From: Prunella strophiata
Taxonomy: Eukaryota > Chordata > Aves > Passeriformes > Prunellidae
Length of the DNA: 64,000 nucleotides
Direction of reading: 5' to 3'
NCBI GenBank assembly: GCA_036583965.1
Contig: JAZBQD010000001.1
Span: 20,442,941-20,506,940 of the forward strand
The stretch's first letter is position 1, and every line of letters begins with the position of its first letter. The notes under the pieces are model-generated. The model had not been told where the DNA came from, did no database searches, and saw nothing but the letters and a program-made list of their open reading frames with translations. This document shows, one piece after another, positions 1 to 13,443 of the stretch. The position numbers were made by a program, and so were the translations under genes.

Positions 1-466
1 CAGCTCCTGGGGCAGGGCACAGCTCCTGGGGCACAGCTCCTGGGGCACAGCTCCTGGGGCAGGGCACAGCTCCTGGGGCAGGGCACAGCTCCTGGGGCAG
101 GGCACAGCTCCTGGGGCACAGCTCCTGGGGCACAGCTCCTGGGGCACAGCTCCTGGGGCAGGGCACAGCTCCTGGGGCACAGCTCCTGGGGCACAGCTCC
201 TGGGGCACAGCTCCTGGGGCACAGCTCCTGGGGCACAGCTCCTGGGGCAGGGCACAGCTCCTGGGGCACAGCTCCTGGGGCAGGGCACAGCTCCTGGGGC
301 ACAGCTCCTGGGGCACAGCTCCTGGGGCAGGGCACAGCTCCTGGGGCAGGGCACAGCTCCTGGGGCAGGGCACAGCTCCTGGGGCACAGCTCCTGGGGCA
401 CAGCTCCTGGGGCAGGGCACAGCTCCTGGGGCAGGGCACAGCTCCTGGGGCAGGGCACAGCTCCTG
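1..466. repeat. 14/19-bp minisatellite, open at the window edge
   Basis: Two unit forms alternate: a 14-bp unit CAGCTCCTGGGGCA and a 19-bp unit that adds GGGCA at its end. There are about 28 units and they are nearly free of substitutions. The array is already running at base 1, so its true left end is outside the window. The last unit ends at 466, where it merges into a perfect hairpin at 461-475 (CTCCTG stem, TGC loop) and then a probable LTR fragment. G runs make the top strand G-rich. Confidence 0.97.
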
Positions 467-3004
<2,538 letters not shown>

Positions 3005-4091
3005 TCGCCGCGGTGGCTCCAGGGCACAGCACCACACCCGGCTGTGGCTGTCACTGCTGCCTTGGGTCCCTTCACAGTTTCACTTTCCAGGTTTCTCGGC
3101 TGTTTGCCGCTCGCTGCGGTTCCAGCACCCACACGTTCCCCTGAGCTGAGTTCCCAGCAGCCCTGAGGGTGCCAGCAGTGGGGCAGTGCTCCCAGGGGGC
3201 CTGGCCTCACAGGAATCCCTCTGCAGGATTGAATGGCTCACCATTTAAACCTTTAGCTGGTGCCAGAATCAACGCTGCAGCCCCCAGCCCCCCTGCTCCC
3301 CTCCCCTGTACTCACCTGGTTCTGTGTGTGCCTCCTCCTCCACCCCGGGCTGCTGCTTTTCTCCTGCCCTCCCTTCATTCAGCAGCACCACCGCTGTTAA
3401 TCTCTGCCAAATATTTGTCATGTGAATTAAAACTGTAATTTGGATAGAAGTTGTAATTTGTATAGACATTGTAATTTGTATGAAAACACATTTCCTCCAG
3501 CAAATGCTTTGCTTGGCTTTTATGTTTTCTGGGTTTGGAATACAATGAACACCCTCAGTGCAGATCTGCTGCTTCCTTCTGAATTCTTAAAAGGCAGGAA
3601 AATGGTTAAGGATTTGTAAACTCTTCTCCTGTATTTTCAGAAGTGGAAAACAAATGAAGTGAGTTTCATTTCAGGAAGGGTTGGGTTGGGTTTTTTTTTT
3701 TTTTTTTCAAATATTCTCCAGGGCAAAATTTTGATGCAGCAGCAGCAGCAGCAGAGCAGGGTTGTCTCACGCATGAACAGCATCATATATATAAATATAT
3801 ATAAATATATATAAAATCTCTGCCTCAGAGGTTTCAGTATTTGAGATGATGCCAGCCCTGTTTTCTCTGTTGTGTTCATTCCCGGGGTCAGGGCAGGGAC
3901 ATTTCCCTGCCTGTGCCCGCTGCTGCATTGCCCCAGCCCGGCTGGATGTGCCCGGCAGCTCCGGCCCCGGCACGGCTGCGTTCATTAGCGCTGCCCTTAA
4001 TTGCGGACCAGCCGGCAGCTGCTGCCGCTAATGAGCCGCAGCTCCGAGAATTCTCCGGGTGGCTGCAGCCCCGGGCTTGGCAGCCTGCCTG
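3005..4091. other. Single-copy interval; no gene recognised
   Basis: The first half is GC-rich, the second AT-richer. It contains a 17-T run (3691-3707), a short (CAG)6 run at about 3736-3754, and an ATATATAAAT low-complexity patch (about 3785-3818). At 3981-4035 an inverted pair of TAAT-containing sites flanks a TTAATTG core. Open frames here are under 100 codons and overlap on both strands, so none is supported as coding. Confidence 0.7.
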
Positions 4092-5041
4092 CAGCTCCTG
4101 GAATCACGGGGAGCTCCTGGAATAACGGGGAGCTCCTGGAATCACAGGGAACTCCTGGAATAACAGGGAGCTCCTGGAATCACAGGGAACTCCTGGAATC
4201 ACAGGGAGCTCCTGGAATCACGGGGAACTCCTGGAATAACAGGGAACTCCTGGAATCACAGGGAGCTCCTGGAATAACAGGGAACTCCTGGAATAACAGA
4301 GAGCTCCTGGAATAACAGGGAGCTCCTGGAATAACAGGGAACTCCTGGAATCACAGGGAGCTCCTGGAATCACGGGGAGCTCCTGGAATAACAGGGAGCT
4401 CCTGGAATAACAGGGAACTCCTGGAATAACAGAGAGCTCCTGGAATAACAGGGAGCTCCTGGAATAACAGGGAACTCCTGGAATCACAGGGGAACTCCTG
4501 GAATCACGGGGAGCTCCTGGAATAACAGGGAACTCCTGGAATAACAGAGAGCTCCTGGAATAACAGGGAGCTCCTGGAATAACAGGGAACTCCTGGAATC
4601 ACAGGGAGCTCCTGGAATCACGGGGAGCTCCTGGAATAACAGGGAGCTCCTGGAATAACAGGGAACTCCTGGAATCACGGGGAGCTCCTGGAATAACAGG
4701 GAACTCCTGGAATAACGGGGAGCTCCTGGAATAACAGGGAACTCCTGGAATAACAGAGAGCTCCTGGAATAACAGGGAGCTCCTGGAATAACAGGGAACT
4801 CCTGGAATAACAGAGAGCTCCTGGAATAACAGGGAACTCCTGGAATAACAGGGAGCTCCTGGAATAACAGGGAACTCCTGGAATCACGGGGAGCTCCTGG
4901 AATAACAGGGAACTCCTGGAATAACGGGGAGCTCCTGGAATCACGGGAAGCTCCTGGAATAACAGGGAACTCCTGGAATCACAGAGAGCTCCTGGAATCA
5001 CAGAGAGCTCCTGGAATCACAGGGAACTCCTGGAATTACGG
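4092..5041. repeat. 19-bp minisatellite (AGCTCCTGGAATAACAGGG), 50 units
   Basis: The unit is AGCTCCTGGAATAACAGGG with frequent variants AATCAC for AATAAC, ACGGGG for ACAGGG, and AACTCC for AGCTCC. Phase is exact from 4093 to 4473 (20 units). One extra G occurs near 4490, then phase is exact again to 4987 (26 units). Many units carry the palindrome GAGCTC. Since 19 is not a multiple of three, the minus strand reads as a 19-residue repeat in all frames. It decays on the right into the next feature. Confidence 0.98.
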
Positions 5042-5588
5042 GGAAGAACCTGTGGAATCACAGGGAATTCATGGAATCACAGGAACCCATGGAATCACAG
5101 GTTCTGAATTCCATGAATTCCCATGGAATCACAGGGGAAAACCCATGGAATCACAAGAAATTCATGGACTCACACACAGGAACCCATGGAATCTCAGGGA
5201 TGAACCCATGGGATTACAGGGAACCCATGGAATCGCAGGGAACCTGTGGAATCTCAGGGAAGAACCCATGGAATCACAGGGAATTTATGAAATCACAGGA
5301 ACCCATGGAATCACAGGAACCCATGGAATCCCAGGGAAGAGCTTATGGAATCACAGGGAATTTATGGAATCACAGGAACCCATGGAATCACAGGAACCCA
5401 TGGAATCCCAGGGAAGAGCTTATGGAATCCCAGGGAATTTATGGAATCACAGGGAACTCATGGAATCACAAGGAATTCATGGAATCACAGGGAAGAGCCC
5501 ATGGAATCACAGGAACCCATGGAATCCCAGGGAATTTATGGAACCCAGGGAATTTATGGAATCCCAGGGAATTTATGCAATCCCAGCC
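5042..5588. repeat. Decayed extension of the 19-bp array (CATGGAATCACAGG family)
   Basis: Imperfect 15-20-bp units are built on ATGGAATCACAGG followed by AACCC, GAATTT or GAAGAGCC. They share GGAATCACAGG with the array on the left, so this is most likely its divergent flank. The unit also resembles the reverse complement of the CR1 terminal repeat (ATTCTRTG), which raises the possibility that a CR1 tail seeded both arrays. Short frames reading Trp-Asn-His repeats are by-products. Confidence 0.85.
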
Positions 5589-5849
5589 TGCCTGCCTGCC
5601 AGGCACCTCAAAGCCCATCCAGCCCCTGCCACCAGACCAGGTTGCTCCCAGCCCTGTCCAAGCCAGCCTTTGGAGCTCTTGGAAGGAATTTGGCTCAGTA
5701 AAGCCCAGCTCTAAGCTGGGTTTAGCTTTTCCGGAGTTATGGCAGCAGCTGATGCACTGACAGTGTGGTTTAAGGTGGGAAAAGCAGGAACACACATTCA
5801 CCCCATGAACATTCCCTGCTCTGAGAGTAAACTGCAGTGCTATGTCAAA

Positions 5850-6091
5850 CTGAGAGTAGATGAGGTGGGATTTTGGGCAGGAATTGTTCCCTGGCAGGGA
5901 TTCAGACTGACTGGATTCAGACTGGGAGCAGTTTGGGTGGGATTTTGGGCAGGAATTGTTCCCTGGCAGGGTGAGGAGGGGCTGGGATGGAATTCCCAGG
6001 AGCCCTGGCAGTGCCCAAGGCCAGGCTGGGGTGTGGGATGTGTCCCTGCCATGGATGGGCTGTGAGATCCCTTCCAACCCCATTCTGTAAC
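5850..6091 (+). mobile_element. CR1 LINE 3' fragment with a 72-bp internal duplication
   Basis: The sense 3' end of CR1 is visible as CTGGCAGTGCCCAAGGCCAG, then GTGTCCCTGCCATGG, then ATCCCTTCCAACCCCATTC. This order is typical of avian CR1 tails, which are 5'-truncated by target-primed reverse transcription. GATTTTGGGC followed by AGGAATTGTTCCCTGG occurs at 5869 and again at 5941, so about 72 bp is duplicated inside the copy. No reverse transcriptase coding sequence remains. Confidence 0.85.
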
Positions 6092-6312
6092 TTGATCATT
6101 TGCACTGGCTTTTCAACAACTAGAGATCCAGGCCTGCAGTTCACTTTTTCTTTGCCTCAAATCCCTTTGCTGACCTCACTGAACAGGAGATTCAAGTGAG
6201 GAGTTTTTTGGGTACAGGACAAAAGTTGGGTGAAATAAATATTTTGACAGTAAACAAAATTCTAAATTGGAATATCTTGGTTATTGTGTTGCAAAAGAGC
6301 TTTGAAATACCA

Positions 6313-6350
<38 letters not shown>

Positions 6351-6867
6351 AGAAGGTCATCAAATTTGCCAGATAACGTTGAGATGCAAAGTATAGCAGG
6401 ATATTTTTCTGCTTTTTGGGGAAATAAAGCATCATGGTATCACTTTCTCCTATTTAAATACCATGGGGCAATGAGAGCTGGTGCTCTCAGAATGCAAAGT
6501 AGGGAAACACTTAGATTAGAACAATTAGTGCAAAAAACATCTGCATCCCTTGTTAACCATAGGGACCATCCAGCAAAAGTGATTTTTTTTTTTTTTAACG
6601 TTAATTGGAATTCATTAAAATAACTTTGCTTCAAAGTAAACATTAAAGCCATTTCTGAGCTTTTTATTTCCATGTTTACCTCGTCAGCTTCCATCTGGTT
6701 CAGGCTCTCCTGCCTTGGAGGGAGAGGCTGGACTTTAAAGGAGTCCTTGCTGTGGCTGAGAGGCTCCAGCTGCTCCACAGGCAGCCCTGCCTGCCCCGGG
6801 CACTGCTGCCAGCCGAGGTGGCACTGGGGTCACACGGAGCCCGTTCCCCTGGGGCACTGCAGGAGCG
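6092..6867. other. AT-rich single-copy interval with 40-T tract
   Basis: This is mostly AT-rich DNA with an uninterrupted T run at 6317-6356 and a shorter one near 6583-6596. The 85-codon plus-strand frame and 112-codon minus-strand frame overlap each other and show no domain. No promoter or exon signature is convincing. Confidence 0.6.
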
Positions 6868-7076
6868 TGATTTGGGCAGGAATTGTTCCCTGAGGGTGGG
6901 GAGGGAATTCCCAGAGCAGCTGTGGCTGCCCCTGGATCCCTGGCAGTGCCCAAGGCCAGGCTGGGCACTGGGGCTGGGAGCACCTGGGACAGTGGGAGGT
7001 GTCCCTGCCATGGCAGGGGTGGCACTGGGGGGGATTTGGGGTCCCTCCTTACCCAAACCAGGCTGGGATTCTCTGG
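6868..7076 (+). mobile_element. CR1 LINE 3' fragment
   Basis: This copy runs from GGGCAGGAATTGTTCCCTG through GCAGCTGTGGCTGCCCCTGG and CTGGCAGTGCCCAAGG to GGGGTCCCTCCTTACCC near 7050. It shares long identical stretches with the copies at 17131 and 17582, so it belongs to the same young subfamily. The terminal 8-bp repeat is reduced to a degenerate GGGATTCTCTGG. Confidence 0.9.
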
Positions 7077-7266
7077 TTCCACAGAGAACTGTGATCCCAC
7101 CGGGACCCCCTGCCCCTGTGCCCAGTGCCAGGGTGGAGGCAGCCCCGGAGAGCAGCAGGGTGTGGGTAACAAACGTGGGGCTTGGGGTCCCTGGTCCCGG
7201 GCCGAGCCTGTGGGACCAACCCCGCACACCCCGGCCCCAGCCCCGGCCCGAGGGGAGCAGCGAGGG

Positions 7267-7508
7267 CGGATCAGAGAGTCCCGGTCTGATCAGGGGGTCC
7301 CGGTCTGATCAGAGAGTCCCGGTCTGATCAGGGGGTCCCGGTCTGATCAGAGAGTCCCGGTCCCATCAGAGGGTCCGGTAGAGTCCCGGTCCCATCAGAG
7401 GGTCCCGGTCTGATCAGAGGGTCCCGGTCCCATCAGAGGGTCCCGGTCCCATCAGAGGGTCCCGGTCCCATCAGGGGGTCCCGGTCCCATCAGGGGGTGC
7501 CGGTCCGT
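7267..7508. repeat. 19-bp minisatellite (GGTCTGATCAGAGAGTCCC), about 12 units
   Basis: The unit is GGTCTGATCAGAGAGTCCC, with GGTCCCATCAGAGGGTCCC becoming the commoner form toward the right. The left units contain the palindrome TGATCA. A truncated unit lies near 7374. The array follows a GC-rich stretch (7077-7266) rich in CCCCGG with no recognised gene. Confidence 0.95.
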
Positions 7509-7657
7509 TCTGCACCCCCGTGCCCCGAGTGGCAGGGGTCAGCGGGGCCGCTGATGCCCTGCCTGCAGAAAGGCTGAGGGAAACGCAGAGAAAGAGAGCA
7601 CCAAGGCCAGGAATCCCCGTCTGGCACCGGTGTGCCGCTGCCTGCAGAACCCTCTTT

Positions 7658-7788
7658 GTGACAGCGACAGTGACAGTGACAGTGACAGTGACAGTGACAG
7701 TGACAGCGACAGCGACAGTGACAGCGACAGTGACAGCGACAGTGACAGTGACAGTAACAGCGACAGTGACAGCGACAGTGACAGTGCC
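7658..7788. repeat. Hexanucleotide repeat (GACAGT/GACAGC), 22 units
   Basis: About 22 copies of GACAGT or GACAGC are present, with one AACAGC. In one plus-strand frame this reads as alternating Asp-Ser, superficially like the dentin sialophosphoprotein repeat. The frame is only 67 codons, lacks a signal peptide and is flanked by unrelated sequence, so I treat it as a simple repeat. The other frames read Thr-Val or Ser-Leu alternations. Confidence 0.95.
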
Positions 7789-7875
7789 AGCCAGAGCACA
7801 GCCCTGGGCAGTGCCTGGAGCTGGCCGGGGTGACCCCAGTGCAGAGGGGCAGATCCTCCCCACCTGGGGCTCTGC

Positions 7876-8660
7876 CTCATCCCCACCCCGAGCATCCTCC
7901 TGCCCCTCATCCCCTCCCTGAGCCCCTCCTGCCCCTCCTTGAGCTCCTCCTGCCCCTCATCCCCTCCCTGAGCCCCTCCTGCCCCTCATCCCCTCCCTGA
8001 GCTCCTCCTGCCCCTCATCCCCTCCCTGAGCTCCTCCTGCCCCTCATCCCCTCCTTGAGCTCCTCCTGCCCCTCATCCCCTCCCTGAGCTCCTCCTGCCC
8101 CTCCTTGAGCTCCTCCTGCCCCTCATCCCCTCCCTGAGCTCCTCCTGCCCCTCATCCCCTCCTTGAGCTCCTCCTGCCCCTCCTTGAGCTCCTCCTGCCC
8201 CTCCTTGAGCTCCTCCTGCCCCTCATCCCCTCCCTGAGCTCCTCCTGCCCCTCATCCCCTCCTTGAGCTCCTCCTGCCCCTCATCCCCTCCCTGAGCCCC
8301 TCCTGCCCCTCATCCCCTCCCTGAGCCCCTCCTGCCCCTCATCCCCTCCTGAGCTCCTCCTGCCCCTCATCCCCTCCTTGAGCTCCTCCTGCCCCTCATC
8401 CCCACCCCGAGCATCCTCCTGCCCCTCATCCCCTCCTTGAGCTCCTCCTGCCCCTCATCCCCTCCCTGAGCCCCTCCTGCCCCTCATCCCCTCCCTGAGC
8501 TCCTCCTGCCCCTCATCCCCTCCTTGAGCTCCTCCTGCCCCTCCTTGAGCTCCTCCTGCCCCTCCTTGAGCTCCTCCTGCCCCTCATCCCCTCCCTGAGC
8601 CCCTCCTGCCCCTCATCCCCTCCCTGAGCTCCTCCTGCCCCTCCCCGAGCTCCCGCTCCT
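7876..8660. repeat. C-rich 27/19-bp minisatellite, about 31 units
   Basis: The long unit joins CTCCTGCCCCTCATCCCC and TCCCTGAGC (27 bp). A short 19-bp form, CTCCTGCCCCTCCTTGAGC, is interspersed. The top strand is strongly pyrimidine-biased, and the bottom strand carries three close G tracts per long unit. Two units with the variant CACCCCGAGCATCC occur, one at the left edge and one near 8400. Confidence 0.96.
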
Positions 8661-8750
8661 TCCCCTCACAGGATCTGGTTTCCTCTTCTGAGGATGAGGA
8701 TGCACTCCCAGGAATGTTTTCCCAGGCTGGCTCTGGGATGAGAGCTCACA

Positions 8751-8900
8751 ATGTCCCCTGCCCTGCAATGTCCCCTGTCCTGCAATGTCCCCTGCCCTGC
8801 AATGTCCCCTGTCCCCAGTGTCCCCTGCCCTGCAATGTCCCCTGTCCCCAATGTCCCCTGTCCCCAATGTCCCCTGTCCCCAGTGTCCCCTGCCCCGCAG
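8751..8900. repeat. Short minisatellite (ATGTCCCCTGTCCCCA), about 11 units
   Basis: Units of 14-16 bp alternate CTGCCCTGCAATGTCCC with CTGTCCCCAATGTCCC. The array is small and C-rich. Overlapping short frames on both strands only reflect the lack of stop codons. Confidence 0.9.
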
Positions 8901-8983
8901 TACCGGGATCTCCACACGGAGCTGTCCCTCCGAGCCCTGAGCCTCCCTGCCAGCAGCGCTGAGAAGTGACACAGCCCAGCTCT

Positions 8984-9139
8984 GGCTCCTGCAGGTGACA
9001 CTGATTCCCTGCAGGGTGACACTGGCTCCCTGCAGGTGACACTGGCTCCCTCCAGGGTGACACTGGCTCCCTCCAGGGTGACACTGGCCCCCTCCAGGGT
9101 GACACTGATTCCCTCCAGGGTGACACTGGCTCCCTGGAG
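8984..9139. repeat. 21-bp minisatellite (GTGACACTGGCTCCCTCCAG), 7 units
   Basis: The unit is GTGACACTGGCTCCCTCCAG plus G, with GATTCC or GGCCCC variants. It contains CAGGTGACACTGG at 8993 and 9032, identical to a stretch found in the 9-bp array 6-7 kb to the left. It ends where the 16-bp array starts, and CCCTGGAGGGATGG forms the junction. Confidence 0.92.
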
Positions 9140-12100
9140 GGATGGCATTCGGGAGGGATGGCATTCGGGAGGGATGGCATTCAGGAGGGATGGCATTCGG
9201 GAGGGATGGCATTCAGGAGGGATGGCATTCAGGAGGGATGGCATTCGGGAGGGATGGCATTCAGGAGGGATGGCATTCGGGAGGGATGGCATTCAGGAGG
9301 GATGGCATTCAGGAGGGATGGCATTCAGGAGGGATGGCATTCAGGAGGGATGGCATTCAGGAGGGATGGCATTCGGGAGGGATGGCATTCGGGAGGGATG
9401 GCATTCAGGAGGGATGGCATTCAGGAGGGATGGCATTCGGGAGGGATGGCATTCGGGAGGGATGGCATTCGGGAGGGATGGCATTCAGGAGGGATGGCAT
9501 TCGGGAGGGATGGCATTCAGGAGGGATGGCATTCGGGAGGGATGGCATTCAGGAGGGATGGCATTCGGGAGGGATGGCATTCAGGAGGGATGGCATTCAG
9601 GAGGGATGGCATTCAGGAGGGATGGCATTCGGGAGGGATGGCATTCGGGAGGGATGGCATTCAGGAGGGATGGCATTCGGGAGGGATGGCATTCGGGAGG
9701 GATGGCATTCAGGAGGGATGGCATTCAGGAGGGATGGCATTCGGGAGGGATGGCATTCAGGAGGGATGGCATTCAGGAGGGATGGCATTCAGGAGGGATG
9801 GCATTCAGGAGGGATGGCATTCAGGAGGGATGGCATTCAGGAGGGATGGCATTCGGGAGGGATGGCATTCAGGAGGGATGGCATTCGGGAGGGATGGCAT
9901 TCAGGAGGGATGGCATTCGGGAGGGATGGCATTCGGGAGGGATGGCATTCGGGAGGGATGGCATTCAGGAGGGATGGCATTCGGGAGGGATGGCATTCGG
10001 GAGGGATGGCATTCAGGAGGGATGGCATTCGGGAGGGATGGCATTCAGGAGGGATGGCATTCAGGAGGGATGGCATTCGGGAGGGATGGCATTCGGGAGG
10101 GATGGCATTCGGGAGGGATGGCATTCAGGAGGGATGGCATTCAGGAGGGATGGCATTCAGGAGGGATGGCATTCAGGAGGGATGGCATTCAGGAGGGATG
10201 GCATTCAGGAGGGATGGCATTCAGGAGGGATGGCATTCAGGAGGGATGGCATTCAGGAGGGATGGCATTCGGGAGGGATGGCATTCGGGAGGGATGGCAT
10301 TCGGGAGGGATGGCATTCAGGAGGGATGGCATTCGGGAGGGATGGCATTCGGGAGGGATGGCATTCGGGAGGGATGGCATTCAGGAGGGATGGCATTCAG
10401 GAGGGATGGCATTCAGGAGGGATGGCATTCAGGAGGGATGGCATTCAGGAGGGATGGCATTCAGGAGGGATGGCATTCAGGAGGGATGGCATTCAGGAGG
10501 GATGGCATTCAGGAGGGATGGCATTCAGGAGGGATGGCATTCAGGAGGGATGGCATTCGGGAGGGATGGCATTCAGGAGGGATGGCATTCAGGAGGGATG
10601 GCATTCGGGAGGGATGGCATTCAGGAGGGATGGCATTCGGGAGGGATGGCATTCAGGAGGGATGGCATTCGGGAGGGATGGCATTCAGGAGGGATGGCAT
10701 TCAGGAGGGATGGCATTCAGGAGGGATGGCATTCAGGAGGGATGGCATTCAGGAGGGATGGCATTCAGGAGGGATGGCATTCAGGAGGGATGGCATTCAG
10801 GAGGGATGGCATTCGGGAGGGATGGCATTCAGGAGGGATGGCATTCAGGAGGGATGGCATTCGGGAGGGATGGCATTCGGGAGGGATGGCATTCAGGAGG
10901 GATGGCATTCAGGAGGGATGGCATTCAGGAGGGATGGCATTCAGGAGGGATGGCATTCAGGAGGGATGGCATTCGGGAGGGATGGCATTCGGGAGGGATG
11001 GCATTCGGGAGGGATGGCATTCAGGAGGGATGGCATTCAGGAGGGATGGCATTCGGGAGGGATGGCATTCGGGAGGGATGGCATTCGGGAGGGATGGCAT
11101 TCGGGAGGGATGGCATTCAGGAGGGATGGCATTCGGGAGGGATGGCATTCAGGAGGGATGGCATTCAGGAGGGATGGCATTCAGGAGGGATGGCATTCAG
11201 GAGGGATGGCATTCGGGAGGGATGGCATTCAGGAGGGATGGCATTCGGGAGGGATGGCATTCAGGAGGGATGGCATTCAGGAGGGATGGCATTCGGGAGG
11301 GATGGCATTCAGGAGGGATGGCATTCAGGAGGGATGGCATTCAGGAGGGATGGCATTCGGGAGGGATGGCATTCAGGAGGGATGGCATTCGGGAGGGATG
11401 GCATTCGGGAGGGATGGCATTCGGGAGGGATGGCATTCGGGAGGGATGGCATTCAGGAGGGATGGCATTCAGGAGGGATGGCATTCGGGAGGGATGGCAT
11501 TCAGGAGGGATGGCATTCAGGAGGGATGGCATTCGGGAGGGATGGCATTCGGGAGGGATGGCATTCAGGAGGGATGGCATTCAGGAGGGATGGCATTCGG
11601 GAGGGATGGCATTCGGGAGGGATGGCATTCGGGAGGGATGGCATTCAGGAGGGATGGCATTCGGGAGGGATGGCATTCAGGAGGGATGGCATTCAGGAGG
11701 GATGGCATTCAGGAGGGATGGCATTCAGGAGGGATGGCATTCAGGAGGGATGGCATTCAGGAGGGATGGCATTCGGGAGGGATGGCATTCAGGAGGGATG
11801 GCATTCAGGAGGGATGGCATTCGGGAGGGATGGCATTCGGGAGGGATGGCATTCGGGAGGGATGGCATTCAGGAGGGATGGCATTCGGGAGGGATGGCAT
11901 TCAGGAGGGATGCATTCGGGAGGGATGGCATTCGGGAGGGATGGCATTCGGGAGGGATGGCATTCGGGAGGGATGGCATTCGGGAGGGATGGCATTCAGG
12001 AGGGATGGCATTCGGGAGGGATGGCATTCAGGAGGGATGGCATTCAGGAGGGATGGCATTCGGGAGGGATGGCATTCGGGAGGGATGGCATTCGGAGGGA

Positions 12101-12794
12101 TGGCATTCAGGAGGGATGCATTCGGGAGGGATGGCATTCAGGAGGGATGGCATTCGGGAGGGATGGCATTCGGGAGGGATGGCATTCAGGAGGGATGGCA
12201 TTCAGGAGGGATGGCATTCGGGAGGGATGGCATTCGGGAGGGATGGCATTCGGGAGGGATGGCATTCGGGAGGGATGGCATTCGGGAGGGATGGCATTCG
12301 GGAGGGATGGCATTCGGGAGGGATGGCATTCAGGAGGGATGGCATTCGGGAGGGATGGCATTCGGGAGGGATGGCATTCAGGAGGGATGGCATTCAGGAG
12401 GGATGGCATTCAGGAGGGATGGCATTCAGGAGGGATGGCATTCAGGAGGGATGGCATTCAGGAGGGATGGCATTCAGGAGGGATGGCATTCGGGAGGGAT
12501 GGCATTCAGGAGGGATGGCATTCAGGAGGGATGGCATTCGGGAGGATGGCATTCAGGAGGGATGGCATTCAGGAGGGATGGCATTCGGGAGGGATGGCAT
12601 TCGGGAGGGATGGCATTCGGGAGGGATGGCATTCAGGAGGGATGGCATTCAGGAGGGATGGCATTCGGGAGGATGGCATTCAGGAGGGATAGCATTCAGG
12701 AGGGATGGCATTCGGGAGGGATGGCATTCAGGAGGGATGGCATTCGGGAGGGATGGCATTCAGGAGGGATGGCATTCGGGAGGGATGGCATTCA
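9136..12794. repeat. 16-bp minisatellite (GGGATGGCATTCRGGA), about 229 units
   Basis: The unit is GGGATGGCATTCRGGA, where R is the main variable site (TTCGGG or TTCAGG). From 9141 to 11893 the phase is exact (2752 bp, 172 units). Five single-base deletions then occur near 11909, 12093, 12116, 12540 and 12668, plus a GGATAGC substitution near 12691. All three plus-strand frames are open for over 1,200 codons and read the same 16-residue repeat. This follows from a stop-free 16-mer and is not evidence of a protein. Confidence 0.99.
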
Positions 12795-13443
12795 CGGACA
12801 GGGTCTGGAATGGAAATGAGGGCACTGCCCAGCAGGACCTGCAGCCCAGGAGCAGCCCTGCAGGCAGGAGCAGGGATGGAGACATTTGTCACTCACAGGC
12901 ACTTCAGTGACACTGGAAGGGAATTCCAACGAGCCTGGCAGTGTGTGCCAGGGTCCCAGCCTGGCCAGGCTGGAAGGGAACCCTGCTCCAGCAGGGCCAG
13001 CCCTGAGCTCAGGGCACAGTAGTGTGTCCCTGGCTCTGGAACAGCCCCGGGAGGAGACTCAGCCCTCTCTGGGCTCTGCTCAGGGCTGGCACTGCCCACT
13101 GTGCCCGGGGAACTCCTGGCACCCTCCCTGCCCCTCCCAGCACCCCGGAGAGATTTGATCCAGCTGCCCTGGGAGCAGCGAGGTCTCTGCCAGCCAGAGG
13201 CACAATCAGTGGTTGTGCTCCAGCAGAACCTGTCTGGGGTGATGATCCAACCCTTGCAGAGCAGCCCTGCCTGCTGCCAGCCTTCAGGATGGATTTAGCT
13301 TGGCACCATCAGAGGGCTCTGACTCCGTGGCAGAGTTGGAACATCGCCGTGGATCTGCAGCTGGCTCTTACAGCCTGAACCCAGCCACAGCTCAGGCTGC
13401 CAGAGATGAGCCTGGGGACAGGTCTGGGCGTGCAGCTGTGGCT
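12795..13443. other. Single-copy GC-rich spacer; no gene recognised
   Basis: It lies between the 16-bp and 42-bp arrays. Open frames of 60-120 codons overlap on both strands, with no domain or consistent splice signals. Some continue into the 42-bp array and owe their length to it. Confidence 0.6.

Noticed and set aside
7630..7833. Dentin-sialophosphoprotein-like Ser-Asp protein
   Set aside because: Only 67 codons, no signal peptide or other exons, and the other frames of the same hexanucleotide repeat are equally open.
9036..12910. Three overlapping plus-strand open frames of about 1,220-1,250 codons
   Set aside because: They are three readings of one 16-bp repeat and give the same 16-residue motif in each frame. 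A stop-free tandem unit explains them fully.
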